From: Paramesorhizobium leguminum
GTDB lineage: Bacteria > Pseudomonadota > Alphaproteobacteria > Rhizobiales > Rhizobiaceae
DNA: 64,000 nucleotides
NCBI RefSeq assembly: GCF_003217235.1
Contig: NZ_QJTF01000002.1
Span: forward strand, 212,437-276,436
Direction of reading: 5' to 3'
Shown one piece after another: positions 57,571 through 64,000 of the stretch. A program made the position numbers and the translations under genes. The notes below the pieces were generated by a model. That model was not told the DNA's origin, did no database searches, and worked only from the letters and a program-made list of their open reading frames with translations. The first letter of the stretch is position 1; each line of letters opens with the position of its first letter.

Positions 57571-59021
57571 TTCAGCCGCTCCTTCAATGCCTGCGCGACT
57601 TCCGAGTGATCAGAGAAGGGATGGGTCACACCGCCAATAGTTTGCCCCTCCTCATGCCCCTTGCCGGCGATGATCAGCGTGTCGCCTGACTTCGCCATAT
57701 TGACCGCCGTGCGGATCGCCTCGCGCCGGTCGCCGATTTCAATAGCGCGGGGCGCCGCCGCCAGAATCTCCGCGCGGATCGCCGCCGGCACTTCCGAGCG
57801 CGGATTGTCGTCGGTGACGATGACCACATCGGCAAGCCGCGTGGCGATTTCGCCCATCATCGGGCGCTTGCCGGTGTCGCGGTCGCCGCCGCAGCCGAAA
57901 ACCACGATGACGCGGCCCGTGGTGAACGGGCGCACGGAAGCGAGCACGTTTTCCAGCGCGTCCGGCTTGTGCGCGTAATCGACATAGGCGGGCGCGCCAT
58001 CCTCGGTCGCCCCGACGAGATCGAGGCGCCCCGGCGCGCCCTTCAGCCGCTCCAGCGCCCGCATCGCAGCCGCCGCCGGAACGCCCGTCACGATGGCAAG
58101 CCCCGCCGCGACCAGCGCGTTGGCAACCTGGAAATCCCCGGCGAGCGGTAGTGCAATCTCGTGGATATCGTCGCCGATCCTCACCTCTGCGTGCTGGCGG
58201 GAGCGTTCATGCTCGACACGCTTGAGCGCAAGGAACGTGCCCTTGCGCCCGACGGTCAGAACCTCATTGCCCGCCGCCTTCGCCGCTTCGATAGCCTGCT
58301 GCGAAAACTCGTTATCGGCGAAGATGATCGCCGGCGCGCCCTTGGGCAGGAGCGTATCGAACAGGCGCATCTTGGCGGCGAGATAATCCTCGACCGTCGG
58401 ATGATAATCCATGTGGTCGCGTCCGAGATTGGTGAACGCCCCGGCGGCGAGCTTCACCCCATCGAGACGGCGCTGATCGAGACCGTGCGAGGAAGCTTCC
58501 ATCGCCGCATGGGTGACGCCCTCTTCCGCCAGTTCGCGCAGGATGCGATGCAGTTCCACCGGATCGGGTGTCGTCAGCGAGCCGTAATCGCTGCGCGTCG
58601 GCGAGAACACGCCCGTCGTGCCGATATTGGCGGCGGAAAATCCCGCATCCGCCCAGATTTGCCGGGTGAAAGAAGCGATGGACGTCTTGCCGCTGGTGCC
58701 GGTGACGGCGACCATCATCTCTGGCTGTTTTCCATGAAAGGCGGCGGCGGCAAGCGCCAGCGTGCGGCGCGGGTCTTCCACGCGGATGACCGGCACGTCG
58801 GGAACACCGATGTCCGCATCGCGCGGAGCAATGATCGCGACAGCGCCCTTGGCAACAGCGTCAGCCGCAAACGCGCCGCCATCGGCTTTCACCCCTTTCA
58901 GCGCGGCGAAGAGATAGCCCGGCTGGACTTTACGCGAATCCGAGGTGAGCCCGGCGATCTCCATCTCCCCGGCAGCCTGGCCGGCAAGAGGGACGAGATC
59001 GGCGATATCCTTCAATTTCAT
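57567..59021 (-). CDS. murE: UDP-MurNAc-L-Ala-D-Glu: diaminopimelate ligase MurE
   Basis: 484 residues from the ATG at 59021 ([10 protein letters not shown]); an ATG at 59036, five codons earlier, has AGAG upstream and is an equally good start. The ATP motif [11 protein letters not shown] and the lysine region [12 protein letters not shown] are present. The motif DDNPRSE near the C-terminus marks the meso-diaminopimelate-specific form. Confidence 0.95.
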   Translation of the reverse strand: MKLKDIADLVPLAGQAAGEMEIAGLTSDSRKVQPGYLFAALKGVKADGGAFAADAVAKGAVAIIAPRDADIGVPDVPVIRVEDPRRTLALAAAAFHGKQPEMMVAVTGTSGKTSIASFTRQIWADAGFSAANIGTTGVFSPTRSDYGSLTTPDPVELHRILRELAEEGVTHAAMEASSHGLDQRRLDGVKLAAGAFTNLGRDHMDYHPTVEDYLAAKMRLFDTLLPKGAPAIIFADNEFSQQAIEAAKAAGNEVLTVGRKGTFLALKRVEHERSRQHAEVRIGDDIHEIALPLAGDFQVANALVAAGLAIVTGVPAAAAMRALERLKGAPGRLDLVGATEDGAPAYVDYAHKPDALENVLASVRPFTTGRVIVVFGCGGDRDTGKRPMMGEIATRLADVVIVTDDNPRSEVPAAIRAEILAAAPRAIEIGDRREAIRTAVNMAKSGDTLIIAGKGHEEGQTIGGVTHPFSDHSEVAQALKERLK

Positions 59022-59047
59022 ATCAGGTCCAGACATGTTCTCTATAA

Positions 59048-59090
59048 GCATGATCCCCAAAAATTGCAGGCTTTTGGGAGAAGATCATGC
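59048..59090. repeat. GATC-flanked palindrome between ftsI and murE
   Basis: GCATGATC-CCCAAAAATTGCAG ... CTTTTGGGAGAA-GATCATGC, 43 bases, lying directly upstream of the murE start region. Confidence 0.8.
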
Positions 59091-59118
59091 GGCTCTTCAC
59101 TAGCCGCGCCGCCGCGAA

Positions 59119-60825
59119 TCAATCGTTGATAGCGGCATCGTATGAAACCAGCATGGGGGCCGCTTCTTGGCTAAAATCGGGCTTTACCCCCAGAAATGAT
59201 GCGGAACGGCGGATAATATTGGCGACCATCGGCGCGGCGTTGAGGCCAGCGGTGGCCGCGGCCTGCCCCGGTTCCGGCTTCGGCTCGTCCACGATGGTGA
59301 GCACGATATAGGTCGGATCGTCCATCGGAAAGGCCGCGACGAAGGCATTGAACCGCACATCCTTGGAATAGCGCCCCCCCACCACCTTTTCCGCCGTGCC
59401 GGTCTTGCCGCCGACGCGGTAGCCCTGAACCGTGGCGCGCTTGCCCGAACCACCCTGCGCGTTTGCATTCAGGCGGTAAAGATAGCGCATGTCCTCCGAC
59501 ACTTGAGGGTTGACCACCTGCATGGCGACCTGTGCCGCTTGCTCCTGCGTACGCGGCAGGAAGGTCGGCTGGATGAGCTTGCCGCCATTCATGAGCGCCG
59601 CCGCGCCCACCGCCGTCTGCAGCGGCGTGGTCATCATGCCGTGACCGAACGAGATGGTCATGGAATGGACCTTCTTCCAGACCTTCGGCTCCACCGGACG
59701 GGCGATCTCCGGCAGTTCCGTCTCCATGCGGTCGAGAAGCCCCATCCGCTTGAGGAAGGCGCGGTGCCCATCGACGCCGACAAGCTGCGCCTCATGGCCG
59801 GAACCGATATTGGAAGAATAAAGGAAAACCTCCGTCAGCGTCAGCGGGCGTCCCTTGCCGTGAAAATCACGGATGGTCTGGCGGCCGAACCGCAACGGCC
59901 GCGATGCATCGAACACGGTTTTCAATGTCGCCCCGGCATCGAGCGCCATGGCGGTCGTAAAGCTCTTGATCGTCGATCCCATCTCGTAGGTGCCCGCCGA
60001 CATGCGATTCAGATGGTCCTTGTCGAGCGCGTTGACGGGGTTGTTGGGATCGAAGTCCGGCACCGACCCCATGGCGAGCACTTCGCCGGTCTTGACGTTC
60101 AGGACCACGGCGCCCGCCGCGATGGCGCGATAGCGCTGCAAGGCCTGGACGAGTTCGTCGCGAACGATATGCTGCACGCGCAGATCGATGGAGAGCCGCA
60201 CCGGCTCCAGCGATTCCTGCGCGGCAAGGCCCGTCGACTGGAGATCGGTCAGCCCTTGGCTGTCGATATATTTCTCCATTCCCGCGATGCCCTGATTGTC
60301 GATATTGACAAGGCCGAGAATGTGCGAGGCGGTGGGGCCGCCGGGATAGAAACGCGTCTTTTCGGTGCGGAAGCCGACGCCGGGAAGCCCCAGCGCCATC
60401 ACCTGGCTCTGCTGCTTCGGCGTCAGCCCGCGCTTGATCCAGATGAAGCCCGCACCCCCCTTTAGCTTGCGATAGGTCGCCTCCCAGTCGAGATCGGGCA
60501 GCACCGTCGAGAGAAGCTCGATGGTCTCATCAGGGTCGACGATGCGCTTCGGCTCGGCATAGAGCGAGAACGTCTTGATATCCGTCGCCAGCACTTCGCC
60601 GTTGCGGTCTACGATATCGGGCCGCGACGCAAGGTTCTGCACCGCCGGCCCGCTGTAGCCGGCATCCTCGCCGCTCTGCATGGCATAATAGACGAGCCGC
60701 CCGCCGATGACGGCATAAATGCCGATGAAGCAGCTCATCGCCATGATCAGGCGATTGCGGGCACGGTTGCCGCTCTTCTTGCGAACGCCCTCGATGGCCA
60801 GGTTCTTCTGGACGGGCGCGCTCAC
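59119..60825 (-). CDS. ftsI: Division transpeptidase FtsI (PBP3)
   Basis: 568 residues. One membrane span (about 27-47), a pedestal domain, then the penicillin-binding domain with Ser284 in STIK (284-287), SSN at 337-339 and KTGT at 474-477. It cross-links septal peptidoglycan with FtsW. It overlaps ftsL by 4 bp. Confidence 0.96.
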   Translation of the reverse strand: MSAPVQKNLAIEGVRKKSGNRARNRLIMAMSCFIGIYAVIGGRLVYYAMQSGEDAGYSGPAVQNLASRPDIVDRNGEVLATDIKTFSLYAEPKRIVDPDETIELLSTVLPDLDWEATYRKLKGGAGFIWIKRGLTPKQQSQVMALGLPGVGFRTEKTRFYPGGPTASHILGLVNIDNQGIAGMEKYIDSQGLTDLQSTGLAAQESLEPVRLSIDLRVQHIVRDELVQALQRYRAIAAGAVVLNVKTGEVLAMGSVPDFDPNNPVNALDKDHLNRMSAGTYEMGSTIKSFTTAMALDAGATLKTVFDASRPLRFGRQTIRDFHGKGRPLTLTEVFLYSSNIGSGHEAQLVGVDGHRAFLKRMGLLDRMETELPEIARPVEPKVWKKVHSMTISFGHGMMTTPLQTAVGAAALMNGGKLIQPTFLPRTQEQAAQVAMQVVNPQVSEDMRYLYRLNANAQGGSGKRATVQGYRVGGKTGTAEKVVGGRYSKDVRFNAFVAAFPMDDPTYIVLTIVDEPKPEPGQAAATAGLNAAPMVANIIRRSASFLGVKPDFSQEAAPMLVSYDAAIND

Positions 60826-61214
60826 TGGCCCTGCTCCACGCTGCCGGTGGAGATAGTGTCAGTGCCGGCATTGTTGATGATTGCCAGAAGTTCGTCGCTC
60901 GACGAGATGATGTTCTGGATATCATCAGCGGGACGTTCCGGCACTTCACCGACGCTGACGATCTGCTTCGCGTCGATCGGCGCAAGGTTGAGTTCGGACT
61001 GATAGATTTCCGTCAGTCTCTGCAAGCGGTTCGGCTGGGTAAGCAGGCTCCAGTCCGCCTTGAGCAGCGTGATCGTATCCTTTTCCGCATTGATCTTGCG
61101 CTGCAGCGTGCGGATGTCGGCCATCCGCTTCTCCGCGTCATACTTTATCTTATAGGTCACGGTCGCCGCCGCCAGCATGATCGTGATCAGGATTATGTCG
61201 AAGGTACGCAGCAC
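60822..61214 (-). CDS. ftsL: Cell division protein FtsL
   Basis: 130 residues: a short N-terminus, one membrane span (about 5-22), and a coiled coil (DAEKRMADIRTLQRKINAEK ...) leading to a periplasmic tail. The position between rsmH and ftsI decides the name, since FtsL sequences are poorly conserved. It lies 3 bases after rsmH. Confidence 0.88.
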   Translation of the reverse strand: MLRTFDIILITIMLAAATVTYKIKYDAEKRMADIRTLQRKINAEKDTITLLKADWSLLTQPNRLQRLTEIYQSELNLAPIDAKQIVSVGEVPERPADDIQNIISSSDELLAIINNAGTDTISTGSVEQGQ

Positions 61215-61217
61215 TGG

Positions 61218-62243
61218 TCAGCCCCTGTTCAAATCGTGGGCGTCGGGCAGCTTCGGCAGCCCGAAAATGGAAAAATCCGCGGCAAGCGGCGGATTGGTGG
61301 TTCTGATGCCGGCGCGCAACTTGGCCGAGCGCGCGCGCGGATTGCGCTCCTCTTCCTCTTGTGAAGGGCCAACCACGCCCTTGCCAAGCGGCGTGAAACT
61401 CGGCAGACGCTCCACCACCTGCGGCAGATGGCGCGACCCGCCGCTGCCGCCCAGCCGGTCGGTGAAGAAGCGCTTGACGATGCGGTCCTCCAGCGAGTGG
61501 AAGGTGACGACCACCAGTCGCCCGCCCGGCTGAAGCACACGCTCAGCGGCGAAGAGTGCCCGCGCCAACTCGCCCAGCTCATCGTTGACGAAGATGCGCA
61601 GCGCCTGGAACACCCGCGTCGCCGGATGAATCCGGTCCTTCGGATGCCGCCCCACCAGCGCCTCGATGGCATTGGCGAGATCGCGGGTACGCGTGAACGG
61701 TTCGCTCACCCGGCGCTTCTCGATCATCCGGGCGATGCGGCCGGCATTTTTCTCATCGCCGAGAAAATTGAAGATGCGGGCGAGATCACCCATCTTCAGC
61801 CGATTGACCACATCGGCAGCCGTGACGCCCTCGCTCGACATGCGCATGTCGAGCGGCCCGTCTTTCTGGAAGGAAAAGCCGCGTTCCGCCTCATCGATCT
61901 GCATTGAGGAAACGCCGATATCGAGCACGATGCCGTCAGTAACACCCTCGACCAGCGTATCAAGCTGCGAAAAGCGCCCTTGCACAAGCGTCAGCCTGCC
62001 CGGAAACTCCCGTTCCATGGCGCGGCCCGCCGCAATCGCGGTGGGATCGCGGTCGATCGCTATGACGGAAGCGCCGCTATCCAGAATGCGCCGCGTATAA
62101 CCGCCCGCGCCGAACGTGCCGTCCACGATGCGCTTGCCCGCTTCGGGCTGCAGCGCTATAATGACCTCGTCGAGAAGAACCGGAATGTGACGGGCCGGTC
62201 CGCCATCGGCCTGAGAATTATCCCCGCCGTGGCCCGCCATCAT
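61218..62243 (-). CDS. rsmH: 16S rRNA C1402 N4-methyltransferase RsmH
   Basis: 341 residues from the ATG at 62243, which overlaps the mraZ stop (ATGA); the open frame extends upstream only as a shadow of mra[11 protein letters not shown] and the AdoMet motif [14 protein letters not shown] are near the N-terminus, with [20 protein letters not shown] and the final [12 protein letters not shown] motif intact. Confidence 0.96.
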   Translation of the reverse strand: MMAGHGGDNSQADGGPARHIPVLLDEVIIALQPEAGKRIVDGTFGAGGYTRRILDSGASVIAIDRDPTAIAAGRAMEREFPGRLTLVQGRFSQLDTLVEGVTDGIVLDIGVSSMQIDEAERGFSFQKDGPLDMRMSSEGVTAADVVNRLKMGDLARIFNFLGDEKNAGRIARMIEKRRVSEPFTRTRDLANAIEALVGRHPKDRIHPATRVFQALRIFVNDELGELARALFAAERVLQPGGRLVVVTFHSLEDRIVKRFFTDRLGGSGGSRHLPQVVERLPSFTPLGKGVVGPSQEEEERNPRARSAKLRAGIRTTNPPLAADFSIFGLPKLPDAHDLNRG

Positions 62244-62761
62244 TCCGCTCCCCCTGGGGACGGGTAGATACCCGCCCCGCCTGCCGTTTGCCGCTCGGCT
62301 TGCCGCCTGTCGGCCAATCTCGCCCGCACCCGCGCGCGGTGTTCCTCGAAACGCTCCGGCTGCCACATCTGGAAATGCGTGTTCGCGCCCGCGAACGTCA
62401 CCTCCGATGCGATGCCCGTATGCTCCCGGATGAAATCCGTCATCGTGATGCGCCCATCCTGGTCGAGCTTGAGAAACGTGCCGTCCGCATGGAGATAAAA
62501 AGACATGTCGTCCGCCGTTTCCGCAAAAGGATCCTCGTTTGTCAGCCGCCCGTCGTAGCGCGTCAGGAAATCCGGCCCACCGACGTCCAACGCCGGAAGA
62601 TGGAGCGAGCGCAATGCGTAAAGCTCCACATGACCGGCATTCTGTATCCCAGCATTCTGTATCCCAGTCTTCTGTATCAATGACCGGAATTGCGCCGGAA
62701 CGGAGACCCGCCCCTTCGCATCGATCCTGTTCGTTACATGACCCAGAAACCGGTCCACCAC
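62240..62761 (-). CDS. mraZ: Transcriptional regulator MraZ with an expanded five-residue repeat
   Basis: 173 residues. Two SpoVT/AbrB-like domains: [16 protein letters not shown] (11-26) and [20 protein letters not shown]. MraZ is a DNA-binding repressor of the dcw cluster. Residues 28-42 are a repeat ([15 protein letters not shown]) encoded by 15-base units, directly after the first DNA-contact loop. Typical MraZ proteins are about 145-155 residues, so the repeat and a longer tail explain the extra length. It is the first gene of the run. Confidence 0.93.
   Translation of the reverse strand: MVDRFLGHVTNRIDAKGRVSVPAQFRSLIQKTGIQNAGIQNAGHVELYALRSLHLPALDVGGPDFLTRYDGRLTNEDPFAETADDMSFYLHADGTFLKLDQDGRITMTDFIREHTGIASEVTFAGANTHFQMWQPERFEEHRARVRARLADRRQAERQTAGGAGIYPSPGGAE
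62639..62683 (-). repeat. 15-bp tandem repeat inside mraZ
   Basis: Units at 62639, 62654 and 62669 (plus strand ATTCTGTATCCCAGC, then one change, then several). Spacing is exactly 15, so expansion keeps the frame. Confidence 0.85.
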
Positions 62762-62872
62762 TGACTACCGCCATTTCCGCCGCAAAAGGCTCGCCGGTAA
62801 GCGCGCGAATAACCACCGTCCACGGCGATGCCGGGAAACGCGCTAACGAACGAAAATTTCTGACGTTACGAA

Positions 62873-62906
62873 TGGGTATCATGGGCTGATATGGGCGTCA
62901 ACGGGA
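62873..62906. promoter_or_regulatory. Candidate MraZ-binding repeats
   Basis: TGGGC-TGATA-TGGGC-GTCAA-CGGGA at 62882-62906, with another TGGGT at 62873 (spacing one base shorter). E. coli MraZ binds TGGGN repeats separated by 5 bases upstream of mraZ. Here the repeats read on the strand opposite to mraZ, 120-145 bases before its start. Confidence 0.45.
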
Positions 62907-63051
62907 TGTGGGTGCAGGATACGGGAATGGCCACCCACGGAAGGCGGCATTTTCCCCTTTCCTGATTTATCGAATATTAAGCTTAAGGAACCGTTAGCCT
63001 GAACTCCCGCCGCCTGCCTGAAGCGCTGCTCTCCGACTCCTCACAAAAACC

Positions 63052-63066
63052 TGATTTCTTTGTTCA
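63052..63066. promoter_or_regulatory. Candidate RirA iron-responsive operator
   Basis: TGA-N9-TCA (TGATTTCTTTGTTCA), 57 bases before the feoA start. TGA-N9-TCA is the published core of the rhizobial RirA site. The motif is short, so the support is mainly its place before an iron-uptake operon. Confidence 0.35.
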
Positions 63067-63122
63067 AGTTAATTTGTGCTTGTAGTGCGCCCCTGTTCCG
63101 CAACGTAAACAGGACCTTGTAC

Positions 63123-63404
63123 ATGGACCGGCAAGAACTGACGCCTCTAGGGTCGGCGCCCCGCGGCTATCGCGGCGTCATTCATCGCATCGAACCTTCC
63201 GCAAACACCTCCAGTTTGCCGGCGGATGAAATCGAGCGCCGCCTGCTTGAGCTTGGCTTCAGCGAGGGAGCGGAAGTCCTGGTGCTGCACGAAGGCCCCA
63301 TTGCCCGCGATCCCATTGCCGTGCGCGTCGGCTGCGTAGTCGTCGCGCTCCGCCGGCAGGAGGCTATGGCCATTCTCACCCACGAAAGCCCATACCATGC
63401 TTGA
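63123..63404 (+). CDS. feoA: Ferrous iron transport protein FeoA
   Basis: 93 residues from ATG at 63123. An SH3-like fold typical of FeoA is suggested by ERRLLELGFSEGAEVLVLHE and DPIAVRVGCVVVALRRQEAM. It assists FeoB. It overlaps feoB by 8 bp. The upstream 360-base gap (62762-63122) holds the divergent mraZ and feo promoters and no gene. Confidence 0.9.
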   Translation: MDRQELTPLGSAPRGYRGVIHRIEPSANTSSLPADEIERRLLELGFSEGAEVLVLHEGPIARDPIAVRVGCVVVALRRQEAMAILTHESPYHA

Positions 63405-64000
63405 TACGACGAAGCAGGCTGTACGCCGCATCGCGCTTGTCGGAGCGCCGAATTGCGGCAAGACGGCATTGTTCAATGCACTGACGGGCAGTCGGCAGAA
63501 GGTCGGCAACTATGCCGGTGTGACCGTCGAGCGGAAAAAGGGCGTCGCCTTGACACCCGGTGGCCGTTCCCTCGAAATCGTCGATCTTCCGGGCACCTAC
63601 TCGCTGCGCGCGCGCAGCCCCGATGAGGAAATCACCCGCGACGTGGTGCTTGACCGCAGACCGGCCGATACGCCGGACCTGCTGCTCGCCGTCGCCGATG
63701 CCACAAACTTGCGCTCCGCCTTCCGGCTGGTATGCGAACTCGTCCAGACCGGCAAGCCGCTAGTGCTGGTGCTGAATATGATCGACATTGCGCGCCACCG
63801 TGGCATCGAGATCGAGACGGACGCGCTTTCCCGGCAGCTTGGAATTCCCGTCGTCGCCGCCTGCGCGGTCCGTCGCGCCCAGATGGCGGATTTGTGGCAG
63901 TTGCTCGACCAACTGTCCGAGACGCATACATTTGCCAAACGCGAGAACAACTGGTCCGAGCCGTCGGCCACGCAATTACGCAATTTGCAACGCGAAGCCG
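63397..64000 (+). CDS. feoB: Ferrous iron transporter FeoB, N-terminal part (3' truncated by the window)
   Basis: About 201 residues visible. G-domain motifs: G1 GAPNCGKT (16-23), G3 DLPG, G4 NMID. It continues past the window end, where the membrane domain would lie. It is the Fe(II) permease of the operon with feoA. Confidence 0.93.
   Translation, partial: MLDTTKQAVRRIALVGAPNCGKTALFNALTGSRQKVGNYAGVTVERKKGVALTPGGRSLEIVDLPGTYSLRARSPDEEITRDVVLDRRPADTPDLLLAVADATNLRSAFRLVCELVQTGKPLVLVLNMIDIARHRGIEIETDALSRQLGIPVVAACAVRRAQMADLWQLLDQLSETHTFAKRENNWSEPSATQLRNLQREA

Overview
The window looks like chromosomal DNA of an alphaproteobacterium of the order Hyphomicrobiales (Rhizobiales), most probably from the Brucella/Ochrobactrum group. 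Reasons: a circularly permuted two-piece tmRNA, an alpha-type SspB, an FtsZ with a long proline/glutamine-rich tail, the order mraZ to ftsZ followed by lpxC-bamD-recN-ligA, a miaA/serB-degP-hflCK-folA-thyA block, and octamer repeats related to the AGGGCAGT repeat used for Brucella typing. Genus assignment is inference; no 16S or marker search could be run.

Layout. 1-10.6 kb: tail of a repeat protein, a diguanylate cyclase, miaA divergent from serB, a broken acetyltransferase, degP, the hflK-hflC-DUF2065 operon, then folA and thyA with a BrnT/BrnA toxin-antitoxin pair lodged between them. 10.8-16.2 kb: the permuted ssrA gene, a micro-operon of three tiny membrane proteins, a frameshifted ATPase, a Bcr/CflA efflux gene divergent from a TetR regulator with two palindromic operators between them, then sspB, a DUF4169 gene and a ribbon-helix-helix gene. 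16.3-35.5 kb: a giant AsmA-like protein, UPF0303, a kinase-like fusion protein, a dienelactone hydrolase, the helicase gene pcrA/uvrD carrying an in-frame repeat, a GIY-YIG gene, azlCD, a second micro-operon related to the first, pepP, prmA, a Sco1 gene, a hexapeptide acyltransferase, creA, a dicarboxylate-type symporter and DUF2461. 35.6-62.8 kb: on the minus strand, one long division and cell wall (dcw) run: mraZ, rsmH, ftsL, ftsI, murE, murF, mraY, murD, ftsW, murG, murC, murB, a coiled-coil protein, an isochorismatase-like hydrolase, ddl, ftsQ, ftsA, ftsZ, then lpxC, bamD, recN, ligA. 63.1-64 kb: feoA and the start of feoB on the plus strand.

How parts work together. ssrA and sspB supply the tag and the adaptor of trans-translation. 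HflKC and DegP are envelope proteolysis factors. folA and thyA are the folate/dTMP pair. The dcw run makes lipid II and the divisome, and lpxC and bamD continue into outer-membrane assembly.

The DNA between genes is unusually rich in palindromic interspersed repeats of at least six families. Some lie inside the dcw run, some supply stop codons, and one is translated inside pcrA. The most attractive undescribed item is the pair of paralogous micro-operons at 11280-11764 and 27722-28195. Each encodes one 71-78 residue protein with the signature NER-x-KL-x-AN ... LH-x-[IV]-AR-x2-LGRLK, followed by two 34-41 residue single-span proteins.
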